From an uncultured Alistipes sp. (GTDB taxonomy: Bacteria > Bacteroidota > Bacteroidia > Bacteroidales > Rikenellaceae): 64,000 bases of DNA. Every line of letters starts with the position of its first letter. The stretch's first letter is position 1. Positions 17,106 through 25,400 of this stretch are shown in pieces. The DNA is taken from contig CAAGBL010000042.1 of assembly GCA_900768045.1 (NCBI GenBank), positions 1-64,000 of the forward strand. The letters are read 5' to 3'. Below the pieces are notes generated by a model that had not been told where the DNA came from, did not search any database, and worked only from the letters and a program-made list of their open reading frames with translations. The position numbers were made by a program, and so were the translations under genes.

Positions 17106-17891
17106 ATGATTAGTAACTTAGCATACGTTCACCCCGATGCAAAGATTGGTAAGAACGTGACAATCGAACCTTTTGCCTATGTCGAGGGCGACGTAGTCAT
17201 TGGCGACGATTGCTGGATTGGCCCCCATGCCATCATCTACAATGGTGCACGACTCGGAAAGGGTAATAAGGTGCATCCAGGAGCGTGTATCGCATGTCTT
17301 CCCCAGGATTTGAAGTTTGCAGGCGAGCAGACAACAGCCGTTATTGGCGACTATAACGATATCCGTGAGTGTGTGACTATCGCACGAGGCACAGCCTCAC
17401 GAGGCACAACCATCGTTGGCGACCATAACTTACTTATGGCCTATGTTCATGTGGCTCACGACGACGTTGTTGGTAGCCACTGCGTTATCGCTAACCGAGT
17501 GTCGCTTGCTGGCGAGGTGGAGATTGGCGACTGGGTAGTTATCGGTGGTCATAGTGCATTGCACCAGTGGATTCATGTAGGCGACCACGCCATGATTCAG
17601 GGCGGAGCACTCCTCACGCAGGACGTTCCTCCATTTATCATCGTATCGAATGGCGAGGCACGCTATGCAGGCATCAACAAGGTGGGCCTATCACGTCGTG
17701 GCTTCACCCCCGAGCAGATAGAGTCTATCCACAACACCTGCCGTGTCTTGTTCCAGAGCGACCTTAGCTATCTCTCAGGCTGTGAGAAGGCAGAGGCCGA
17801 TGTCCCTGAAACTCCAGAGCGTAACAAACTCATCGAGTTCGTACGAGGTTCTAAACGAGGTGTTATCAAGCAGTATCAATCCCGACGATAA
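17106..17891 (+). CDS. lpxA: UDP-N-acetylglucosamine acyltransferase
   Basis: First lipid A step: adds an (R)-3-hydroxyacyl chain to UDP-GlcNAc. The 261 residues form a left-handed beta helix with hexapeptide repeats from about 8 to 180 (VHPDAKIGKNVTIEPFAYVE, IGPHAIIYNGARLG). The catalytic histidine region is LLMAYVHVAHDDVVGSHCVI. The C-terminal helical part carries GLSRRGFTPEQIESIHN. Downstream of lpxC/fabZ, as usual in this phylum. The stop is followed with no gap by a 3' structured element. Confidence 0.96.
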   Translation: MISNLAYVHPDAKIGKNVTIEPFAYVEGDVVIGDDCWIGPHAIIYNGARLGKGNKVHPGACIACLPQDLKFAGEQTTAVIGDYNDIRECVTIARGTASRGTTIVGDHNLLMAYVHVAHDDVVGSHCVIANRVSLAGEVEIGDWVVIGGHSALHQWIHVGDHAMIQGGALLTQDVPPFIIVSNGEARYAGINKVGLSRRGFTPEQIESIHNTCRVLFQSDLSYLSGCEKAEADVPETPERNKLIEFVRGSKRGVIKQYQSRR

Positions 17892-18037
17892 TTTGTTGTG
17901 ATAAGGGCGCATCTGCGACCTTTCAATCAAAACCACCAATGGGACGTACGTCTAGTACTACCCATCGGTGGTTTTTTCATGTCAAGGCCACATCTGCAAC
18001 CCTTCTAACAACAAATTGTTCTTGCTGATTGAGGTGG
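17892..18037 (+). repeat. 3' structured element, copy D (after lpxA), with tail
   Basis: Begins on the base after the lpxA stop and ends at 18015. The outer stem is TTTGTTGT/ACAACAAA, then AAGGG/CCCTT, GACCTT/AAGGCC, and a long inner stem ACCACCAATGGG/CCCATCGGTGGT capped by GTAC-GTCTA-GTAC. CATCTGC is on both arms. The tail GCTGATTGAGGTGG is at 18024-18037. Confidence 0.8.
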
Positions 18038-18297
18038 TTGATTAGAGAACTTAAGGAGATTAGTGATACTTTTCCCTAAACTCCCTAAACTCCCTATCTG
18101 ACCCCTTCTCACTACAATTCGGTGTGAGGCATAGTCAAAAGAGGCAGAAGGGTCAAAAGAGGAAAAAGGGCCCAAAGAGTATTACAACCCTTTCTGACCC
18201 CTTTAGACCCAAATGGTGGTGATTTGCTTGATAGGGTAGATAGTGTTGTGTTGCTATCGCCTTATCAACCCTATTTACCCTATCAGCCCTATTCTAA
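18038..18297. other. Gene-free tail with purine/pyrimidine blocks and inverted repeats
   Basis: Shares TTAAGGAGATTAGTGATACT with the region behind copy C2. Further on are GGGTC.AAAGAGG-type segments that can pair with CCTTTAGACCC, and GATAGGGTAGATAG that can pair with CTATTTACCCTATC just before the stop of the 18298 gene. The second hairpin could end transcription of the long minus-strand operon. No coding frame is recognised. Confidence 0.4.
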
Positions 18298-20454
18298 TTA
18301 ATATAGCGTCACCTCGCCACCAGCAGCGTAATAGCTGTGGATATTGAGCTTGCCATCGGTGTCGAGCACTACGGCTACAAGAACGTCGCCACCCCATGTT
18401 GTGCTGTACTCCTGCAATGCCTCGTACTTAGGATCCCACGAGCTGCCTCCGTCCTCATACTTGAGTGGATAGCCAACCTTTGCCTCCTTATACGAGCCAA
18501 GAATCTTGCCGTCAGGGTAATTAGTAAAGGCATACTGCACATTATCCTCAATCTCTGCAATTGTGCCGTTGAAGCGTATTAGCCACACCTTTGAGGCATT
18601 TGCAGAGCGTGTGTCGGTGTTCACAGTAAGGCTAATTCTGTCGTCCTCCTGACCGCTGATTGTTACTACCATATCCACTGTACCTGTGCCGTCGAACATA
18701 TTCTCAGGCTCCTCTACAATCTCCTCGATAGTGGTGTAGTACTCGGTCGCAAGGCCTGCCAACGCTGTTACGCATACCATCTCGCCAGCCTTGCCCTCGC
18801 CATCTACAGCCACGGCATACATATAGTAGTTGCTGCCAGGGTGGTAGATAGCCACCTCAGCAGTAGCCACACCGTCAACTACTTCGTACTCCTCACGGTA
18901 GTTCTGGTACTCGTTAACGTCCATGATATACTCGAGGTTCTCGGCGTATGCTGCATGATCGGCCTCAGGCGCAGCATATAGGCGCACCTTCTCGGCGTTG
19001 CTATCTGTCGTAAGCTTCACGGTAACAGACTCGTGTGTTGTCTGCTCGAGAATCTCGGCAGCAGTAATCTTTGCTATACCTGAGAGCTTAGGAATAATGG
19101 TTGTGAACTTCTCGAAAGCCACCTGACCAACCTTGCCATCTTTAATGGCAATAGCATAGGCGTAGTATGTAGCGCCGATGCCGAGGTTGTTGAGGGTAAA
19201 CTCAATAGGGGTGCTATATATAGATGGTATAGCGTGTGTCATAGAGATTAGGTAGCTGCTAATCTCCTCGTCACTCTTGCCCTCGAAGTCGAAAGGATTC
19301 TCGGTGTCTACCTTTGCTACGGCAGGATCGATGTAGCCTACGATTATTTTGCATGCCTCAGCGGCGCTTGCCACAACCTTTGCCGATGTCTCAGTAATAT
19401 CTGCTACACTCACCTCTACTGCTACATTGCCATTGAGTGTTGCGTTAGGCGCAACAAACTCCTTTGTTGTCACGTTGCTTCTGCCTTCAGCATCCTCGCC
19501 ATATACGGCAATGGTGTACGATGTGCCAGGAACAAGCAAAATACCTGCGTTCTCGTTGCTTGTGATAAGCGAGTTACGCACCAAGTCTTGTTCCGAGAAT
19601 GTGCGGCTCTCGGTAGCTGTGTTAAACACTGCAAATGGGTAGTCGGCGTCTGGGTTTAGTGAGCGCTGTGCCTCCTCGATAAAGCTGTTACGGTTATATG
19701 CATCAGTGTGCATAGCACCCACTGCATATTTTGCGCAGTGCTCCTTCTTTGTTATAACGGCGTCGATAGAGTATGCCGTAAGGTTCTCGATAGCAATCTC
19801 TACAACAGCCGAGATAGTCATAAACTCTGCCTCAATCTCTTCGCCAAAGCCGTGAGCATTCTGCGCTGCAAATACGAAGGTGTACTCAGTATCGTACTCC
19901 ACTGTTGTTGACACGCTCACTGCCTCGTTGCCCTCATGGTGCTCATATTCCGAAGGTGATGCGGCATCGGTCTTAATGCCCCAGTACCAGTGTGCTGTGT
20001 TCTCCGAAGGTGTAACCGTGTAGCTAAGTGTCATCGTAGCCTCGTCAAACGTAGGCTTCGAGATAGCGATTGTTGCAAGCTCGAGGTTTGACTCCTTGAA
20101 GAACTTCTTTGTTGCCACGTCGCTCTGGCCAGCCTTATTCTCGGCGTATGCGTAGATGGTGTACTCCACGGCATACTGCGCCTCGAACGTAATCTCCTGA
20201 GCTACGGCGCCCTCTACCTTTGTGTAGTCAGCAGTAAGGTCGGTGCTCTCTACTTTGTAGTACCATGCTGTGGCATCGGTAGATGGCACAACCATAACTT
20301 TTACCATAGAGCTATCCTCATCAAACTCGGGCTCAAGAATGCCGATTGTTGGCTTCTCTACAGGAGTCTCCACAGGCTCCTTCTCGCAGCTAACGCCCAC
20401 AAGCGTAAGGCACATAGCCACAACAGCAAATGCTACTTTTTTAACTCTTTTCAT
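18298..20454 (-). CDS. Lipoprotein with multiple fibronectin III-like domains (last gene of SusCD operon)
   Basis: 718 residues. Signal peptide MKRVKKVAFAVVAMCLTLVG with cysteine at about 23. Several beta-rich units of about 90-110 residues follow, for example IGILEPEFDEDSSMVKVMVV to YTIYAYAENKAGQSDVATKK, and ISKPTFDEATMTLSYTVTPS to EYTFVFAAQNAHGFGEE. The pattern (W/Y-Y-x-x-x, YxxYAxAxN) is that of fibronectin type III repeats of Bacteroidales surface lipoproteins. It lies 12 nt behind the lipocalin-like gene, so it is the operon's end. Probably an outer-surface adhesin or substrate-binding protein; no enzyme motif. Confidence 0.65.
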   Translation of the reverse strand: MKRVKKVAFAVVAMCLTLVGVSCEKEPVETPVEKPTIGILEPEFDEDSSMVKVMVVPSTDATAWYYKVESTDLTADYTKVEGAVAQEITFEAQYAVEYTIYAYAENKAGQSDVATKKFFKESNLELATIAISKPTFDEATMTLSYTVTPSENTAHWYWGIKTDAASPSEYEHHEGNEAVSVSTTVEYDTEYTFVFAAQNAHGFGEEIEAEFMTISAVVEIAIENLTAYSIDAVITKKEHCAKYAVGAMHTDAYNRNSFIEEAQRSLNPDADYPFAVFNTATESRTFSEQDLVRNSLITSNENAGILLVPGTSYTIAVYGEDAEGRSNVTTKEFVAPNATLNGNVAVEVSVADITETSAKVVASAAEACKIIVGYIDPAVAKVDTENPFDFEGKSDEEISSYLISMTHAIPSIYSTPIEFTLNNLGIGATYYAYAIAIKDGKVGQVAFEKFTTIIPKLSGIAKITAAEILEQTTHESVTVKLTTDSNAEKVRLYAAPEADHAAYAENLEYIMDVNEYQNYREEYEVVDGVATAEVAIYHPGSNYYMYAVAVDGEGKAGEMVCVTALAGLATEYYTTIEEIVEEPENMFDGTGTVDMVVTISGQEDDRISLTVNTDTRSANASKVWLIRFNGTIAEIEDNVQYAFTNYPDGKILGSYKEAKVGYPLKYEDGGSSWDPKYEALQEYSTTWGGDVLVAVVLDTDGKLNIHSYYAAGGEVTLY

Positions 20455-20466
20455 AATGTTATAGTT

Positions 20467-20916
20467 TTAGTTTAGTTCTGGTATTGTGTCAATGCGCTTA
20501 AAAAGCATGCTTTCCGAGTCAGTTATCCACGCCATATAGTCGCTGTTGCCACGCTGCGTGAAGAGGGCCTCGTAGCTTTTGTTCCAGTCGCCCACGCCAT
20601 TGTCATACTGCCCCGAGATTATCACTTTGTCGTTCTCGTCCTTTGTTATTGCAAACGAGCCCGTTTTGTGCTGCGTGTACATCGAGCCGAGGTTATCCCA
20701 CATCTCGAAGCGCTGGCTCTTGCCGTCAAACTCGATGTAGAGGTACGTGTCGTCGGCAAGTGCCTCGCCATTCCACTCCTCGAGCTGCCAAGCGCCCGCT
20801 ATTGTGCGAAGCGTTACCTCTGGCATGTGCAGTGGTGGGTCGTTGTTTACAGGCTTCTCGCAACTAAATAGTAGTAGCGCACTCGCCATGAAAAGTAGTA
20901 GTTTGAACTCTCTCAT
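20467..20916 (-). CDS. Lipocalin-like lipoprotein
   Basis: 149 residues. Signal peptide MREFKLLLFMASALLLFSC (lipobox LFSC). The body begins TIAGAWQLEEWNGEAL, then YLYIEFDGKSQRFEMWDNLG, and ends with MAWITDSESMLFKRI; this W-x-L-x-x-x-x-G pattern followed by short strands resembles small lipocalin-like Bacteroidales lipoproteins. Three nt after the DUF1573 gene and 12 nt before the last lipoprotein gene. Ligand unknown. Confidence 0.6.
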   Translation of the reverse strand: MREFKLLLFMASALLLFSCEKPVNNDPPLHMPEVTLRTIAGAWQLEEWNGEALADDTYLYIEFDGKSQRFEMWDNLGSMYTQHKTGSFAITKDENDKVIISGQYDNGVGDWNKSYEALFTQRGNSDYMAWITDSESMLFKRIDTIPELN

Positions 20917-20919
20917 TGT

Positions 20920-21702
20920 CTATCTCTTTATCGTTATTTTTATAGTTCTCTCGGTTGGTCGCCCCGTGCAACCCTCCAATATAAGTATAGTCTGAATATC
21001 TTGCTGTATGGCTCGCTTTGGCGTGTAGCTTATCACTATATCGCCCTCCTCGCCTGGCTTAAGTGTCGTGGGCTCAAGGCGTAGCGAAAGCCCCTCTACG
21101 GTCGATTGTGCCGTTATTCGTAGCTCCTTTACACCAGCATTGGCTACGGCTATGCGCTCGGTGCGTGTTGCTCCAACCTTTGTGTTGTCAATAGTTACCG
21201 TGTTGCGGCTTAGCTTGAGCTCGCCAGCGGAGTAGGGTAGGTACGAAAACTTGTCGCTCTGTGCCATTGTCCCCGTTACGGTTAGTCGCTCTGTGGGGCT
21301 CTTTGCGTCGAGTGAGGTGTAGACAAAGATGTCTAATTTTACCTTGCCACTGCGTTGCGCAGAGTTGAACGTAGCCACTACCTCAAGCTCCTCGTTGGGC
21401 CTAAGTGTCTTAGGTTTTGTCGCAACCTTTAGGCAACTACATGTCGAGCGAAGCTCGGTTATGGCCACCGTCGTTGCTGAGTTATTTTTTAGGGTGAAGC
21501 TCACTCTGCATTGCTTCTCCTGAGCGATTATGCCTAAATCCATGACACTCTTTTCTGCACGCACAGCACGCTGAGCTATTGCCGACAGCGAGGGGTTGAC
21601 CGCCTGGTCAATCTCGGAGCGTGATGGGAGCTGGGCATGAAGCGCATTAGTGCTTATGCCAAGTGCAGCGATGCCGATGAGTATGTGACGTATTACAGCC
21701 AT
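20920..21702 (-). CDS. DUF1573 (ASH/MSP-like) exported protein
   Basis: 260 residues with a signal peptide (MAVIRHILIGIAALGISTNA, cleavage near LHA). Two Ig-like modules follow. The first has VMDLGIIAQEKQCRVSFTLK, then ELRSTCSCLKVATKP and PNEELEVVATFNSAQRSGKV, the DUF1573 signature with its Cys-Ser-Cys. The second has GATRTERIAVANAG and LKPGEEGDIVISYTPKR. Its 5' end overlaps the protease gene by 10 nt, indicating translational coupling. DUF1573 proteins are common in Bacteroidetes; their role is unclear, perhaps assembly of extracellular protein complexes. Confidence 0.8.
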   Translation of the reverse strand: MAVIRHILIGIAALGISTNALHAQLPSRSEIDQAVNPSLSAIAQRAVRAEKSVMDLGIIAQEKQCRVSFTLKNNSATTVAITELRSTCSCLKVATKPKTLRPNEELEVVATFNSAQRSGKVKLDIFVYTSLDAKSPTERLTVTGTMAQSDKFSYLPYSAGELKLSRNTVTIDNTKVGATRTERIAVANAGVKELRITAQSTVEGLSLRLEPTTLKPGEEGDIVISYTPKRAIQQDIQTILILEGCTGRPTERTIKITIKR

Positions 21703-23723
21703 CCGTTGTCGTTTGCGCCTTTGCGAACAGTGATAGTTGCGGTATGAGTCTTGTCAGCCACTACGCTTAGTGTTGTCTGACCTTCGCCCTTCGCCTTGAT
21801 TATAAGGGTGTTGCCCTCTAATTTTACCTCAGCAATAGTGCTGTTGGCTACTGTTGCGCTCTTAGCCTCTATGATGTTGTAGTCGTCGAGCTTGAGCGTT
21901 ACGCTCTCCTCGGGTGCAAGGTATAGATTTGGTAGGCGCATGTCACGGCCAGAGCCCTCTATTGCCTTAAGTAGTGCACCCGCATCTATGAGGTGTCCCA
22001 TCTTGCCACGGTAATCCGCCAAGTTCATCTTTATTGGCGTAGCACCTGCCGAGGTGTGGCGCATGTAGTATAGCTTCTCGCCTACGAAATACTCCTCGAT
22101 GTCTCGTCCCGTAGAGTACATCAGTGCCTTGAACTCCTCCCACGTAAAGTGGCGCTTCTGCTGCTTGGCGTATGCAAGGCCGAGTGCCGCTACGCCCGAC
22201 ACGTGCGGACATGCCATAGAGGTACCCTCGTAGTAGCCATATCCCGCCACGCCATTAAGAACAAGCGTAGAGTATATTCCGCCCTGCTCCCTAAGCACGC
22301 CATTTTCGTCGTAGGAGTCGTCATTCTCGCCGGGTGTGCCGTAGTACTCGAGGTCGCCACCAGGAGCGCATAGCAACACCTCCGAGCCGTAGTTCGAGTA
22401 TGATGCTGGGGTGTAGTCGGCAGCTATGGCAGCCACAGAGATACACTTTGAGTATGCCGCAGGGAACGACGACTGTGCCGCATACTCATTGCCCGAAGCA
22501 AATATTGCAAGACCACCGTCGATAACGCCATTAGGCGAGCCAGCATTGTGAATAAAGTAGTCCAGCGCCTCCTTCTCGAGAGGATATGTCGCTGCCCACT
22601 CCTCCTCAGTTGCAGGGCCAGGGGTGTAGCCCATAATCATATTTGCTTTTGCGGAGTTGTAGCCCCATGAGCACTGCAAGATAACAGCTCCGTTATCGGC
22701 TGCATACTTCATTGCTCGTGCCTCCATGGCGAGCGTGCACGAGTTCATGCCATCGAAGAGCTGAAGAGTCATTATTTTCACGCCCCTCTGTCCCTTGCCA
22801 CCACCAGCAATGCCCGCTACACCTATGCCATTGTCGTTAACGGCGGCGATGGTGCCTGCTACGTGTGTGCCGTGGCCTGTGCTGCCGTTCGATGTCCACG
22901 ACGTGATAGGTGTGTTACGCACGAAGTTATAACCATACTTATCGTCGATGTATCCGTTGCCGTCGGCATCTACGCCAGCATTATACTCCTCGCCCTCGTT
23001 AATCCAGATGTTGTCGGCAAGGTCGGGGTGGCTCCACATTACCGCCTCGTCCATCACAGCTACGATAATCTCCTCGTCGCCTGTTGAGAGCTTCCATGCC
23101 TCCTCGCAACCTGCATCAGCACCCGCTACGATGCCCGCCCAAGGCTGTGTGAAGGGGGCTGTGCCACGATTTATGTAGCACCACTGACGATAGATATCAG
23201 GGTCGTCGAATGGCCACTCCGAGCTGCGTGTAGTGTTGCTTAGCGCCTCGTCGCAACTTACAAAGCGTGGCTCCGACTGAGGGTTGTATGTAGGTCGAAT
23301 AGGGCGGTTGCACTGTAGTTTATCCACCTCGCCGAGCTGTGATAGGCGCTCTATGGCACTTGCTAACTCCTCCTCGGGGTTGAACTTTACGATATACCAT
23401 AGGTGTAGACCATTCTCACGTGTGCGCATCTCATGGCGCTGGTCAACGGGGAATACTCGCTCGAAGTGGTAGGCATCTAATATCTCAAGCACCTCGTCGG
23501 TTGAGGGTATTCCCGAGCGTGTGGCAACGCCTCCTGAGCGAGTCATCGTAGCATCGAGCAGAGCCTCCATCTCAGGCTTAAACTTGATGATAACCTCACC
23601 CTGGGTAGCATCCCCAGGAAGTGTCACAGACGTCGTGTTGTCGTCTGCGGGTATGATGTTAACCTCCTCGTTGTAGCAAGCTCCCATTAGCAGGGCCGCT
23701 ACCATATATATATACTTCTTCAT
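21693..23723 (-). CDS. Subtilisin-like (S8) serine protease lipoprotein
   Basis: 676 residues. Signal peptide MKKYIYMVAALLMGAC with a lipobox, so membrane anchored. Residues 40-145 look like a fervidolysin-type propeptide (GEVIIKFKPEMEALL). Catalytic positions by count: Asp225 in VAVMDEAVMWSHPDL, His284 in GHGTHVAGT, oxyanion Asn412 in FASGNE, Ser502 in GTSMACPHVSG. The Asp is followed by Glu-Ala where subtilases usually have Ser/Thr-Gly. The last 90 residues form an Ig-like domain (LIIKAKGEGQTTLSVV). It is the only hydrolase in the SusCD operon, so it probably cuts the imported substrate outside the cell. Confidence 0.9.
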   Translation of the reverse strand: MKKYIYMVAALLMGACYNEEVNIIPADDNTTSVTLPGDATQGEVIIKFKPEMEALLDATMTRSGGVATRSGIPSTDEVLEILDAYHFERVFPVDQRHEMRTRENGLHLWYIVKFNPEEELASAIERLSQLGEVDKLQCNRPIRPTYNPQSEPRFVSCDEALSNTTRSSEWPFDDPDIYRQWCYINRGTAPFTQPWAGIVAGADAGCEEAWKLSTGDEEIIVAVMDEAVMWSHPDLADNIWINEGEEYNAGVDADGNGYIDDKYGYNFVRNTPITSWTSNGSTGHGTHVAGTIAAVNDNGIGVAGIAGGGKGQRGVKIMTLQLFDGMNSCTLAMEARAMKYAADNGAVILQCSWGYNSAKANMIMGYTPGPATEEEWAATYPLEKEALDYFIHNAGSPNGVIDGGLAIFASGNEYAAQSSFPAAYSKCISVAAIAADYTPASYSNYGSEVLLCAPGGDLEYYGTPGENDDSYDENGVLREQGGIYSTLVLNGVAGYGYYEGTSMACPHVSGVAALGLAYAKQQKRHFTWEEFKALMYSTGRDIEEYFVGEKLYYMRHTSAGATPIKMNLADYRGKMGHLIDAGALLKAIEGSGRDMRLPNLYLAPEESVTLKLDDYNIIEAKSATVANSTIAEVKLEGNTLIIKAKGEGQTTLSVVADKTHTATITVRKGANDNGWL

Positions 23724-23732
23724 AGTCTCATG

Positions 23733-25397
23733 TTAGTTCTGTTCGTCGTTAAACTCGTAGCGTGAGCGATATAGAGGGTATGCCTCGAAGTAATACTCCA
23801 CAGATGTTGGCACATTGTCGAAGCCAACAAGGTTGCCCTCGCTGTCGTAGCCCTTCTCCTGCTGAGGATATACCAACACTTCGGCACCCCACTCCATGAA
23901 GCGTGGGTGGTAGAGCAACCAGTCGGGGAGCTTGCCCGTCATAAAGTTGAGGTTTATGCATAGCGAGCGTATGTTTGGAAGAATGCGTGGTAGCCTATTC
24001 TCCACAGCCCAATTTAGTGTGTCGCCACGATTTATAACATCCTCAGCGGTGTAGGCTCTTACACCCTCCTCGCCCGACTTGAAATCGGGGAGTGAGCCCT
24101 CGATGTAGTTGTATGAGAGTATCAACTCCTCGAGGTTTTCCCATAGGAACAAGCGGCGTACGTCCTCCTCCTCACGCATATTTGAGTACAAGCCAGCATT
24201 GTTTACGTTGCTTAGGCTGTTTAGTGCCGTACGACGGTTGCTCGATAGGTCCAACGACTTAAGATGAGGAAAGTTCTCGGCGTTGATAACCTCGGGGATA
24301 GATGTTAAGTTGTTAGAGTTAAGATCGAGAGTTTCGAGCGTGTCGCCCAACTCGGCAAAATTCGATGGTAACGACACAAGACCCATTGCACCGATACGCA
24401 AATCCTTAAGGTAGTCAAGCGTTGCGACCTCCTCACATAGCTTGATGCTCTTAATCATCGAGTTTACGTTGCCATATAGCGACAATGTCTCAAGATATTT
24501 CAGGTGCTTAATCTCACTTGGTATGTCGTCCTCGGTGCTGAAGAAACTTAGGTCGAGGTCACGCACACGGCCTACCGCCTCTGGGCATGGTAGATTTCTG
24601 TCTGTCGATACCCATAGTCGCACTGCCTCCCAGCGGTGCATAGGCTCGCTCGATGATATAGCACCCTCAACCCAGCACTCCATCTTGTTGTAGATGGTCA
24701 CAATGGCCAACGAGTCGCCTTGACGGTTATCCTCGATAAGTGGGCCTGCGGCCTGACGAATCCTAATCTTTGCAGGTGTTGTAAGAGGCTCGCCACCCTT
24801 AGGCTCAAGAGTGAGCACTGTCTCACGAGCCTCAGGCTCTGAGTTCATCTTCCAATCGAGGTGCAGACGTGTTGTGCGTGGGCGTGCACCGCAGTCGAGC
24901 GTTAGCTTATAGTCGCTAATACTGAGCCACTTAGCGTCACTAACAACATTGAAATCTACGTTTGCTATAACATCTATCTCCACCCATCTGTTGGCATGTA
25001 TTGCTGATGCCTCTATTGTGATTTCTTGCTTATCGGGCGTGATGCTACGCTCGAAGCCCTCTTGTGTGACATCTATCTTGCTAATAAGCTGACCTGCCGA
25101 TGTGAAGTTTATTGTCGCTGTACGTGAATCGTTGATAAGTGTCGAGTCAATCTTTACTCGGCACTCCACCTCGCCACGACCGTTGGCTGGTGATATCATG
25201 AGCCAGGGGGCGTCGGTCTGCACACTCCAGGCCTTGTCTGAGCGAATGGTTATAGTGTGCTCGCCACCCGTAGCCTTAGCTTCAATTGTTGAGCTGTCGC
25301 TCTCGAAGCCCTCGATTGATGGGTTTATATCTTTCTGGCAGCCACCTATTAGCAGTGCAGCAGCGCTAAGTAGTATATATAGTCGTTTCATAGTCAT
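23733..25397 (-). CDS. BACON-domain and leucine-rich-repeat lipoprotein
   Basis: 554 residues from the ATG at 25397; a second ATG two codons on (25391) is equally good and gives MKRLYILLSAAALLIGGC, a lipoprotein signal. Residues 30-125 are a BACON-type domain (GGEHTITIRSDKAWSVQTDA, PWLMISPANGRGE, KIDVTQEGF). A second similar module follows to about 225. Leucine-rich repeats start near 290 (LKYLETLSLYGN, LETLDLNSNNLTSIPEVI, HLKSLDLSSN). Likely surface exposed and involved in binding protein or glycan ligands. Spaced 3 nt from the gene upstream and 9 nt from the protease gene. Confidence 0.75.
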   Translation of the reverse strand: MTMKRLYILLSAAALLIGGCQKDINPSIEGFESDSSTIEAKATGGEHTITIRSDKAWSVQTDAPWLMISPANGRGEVECRVKIDSTLINDSRTATINFTSAGQLISKIDVTQEGFERSITPDKQEITIEASAIHANRWVEIDVIANVDFNVVSDAKWLSISDYKLTLDCGARPRTTRLHLDWKMNSEPEARETVLTLEPKGGEPLTTPAKIRIRQAAGPLIEDNRQGDSLAIVTIYNKMECWVEGAISSSEPMHRWEAVRLWVSTDRNLPCPEAVGRVRDLDLSFFSTEDDIPSEIKHLKYLETLSLYGNVNSMIKSIKLCEEVATLDYLKDLRIGAMGLVSLPSNFAELGDTLETLDLNSNNLTSIPEVINAENFPHLKSLDLSSNRRTALNSLSNVNNAGLYSNMREEEDVRRLFLWENLEELILSYNYIEGSLPDFKSGEEGVRAYTAEDVINRGDTLNWAVENRLPRILPNIRSLCINLNFMTGKLPDWLLYHPRFMEWGAEVLVYPQQEKGYDSEGNLVGFDNVPTSVEYYFEAYPLYRSRYEFNDEQN

Positions 25398-25400
25398 CTG

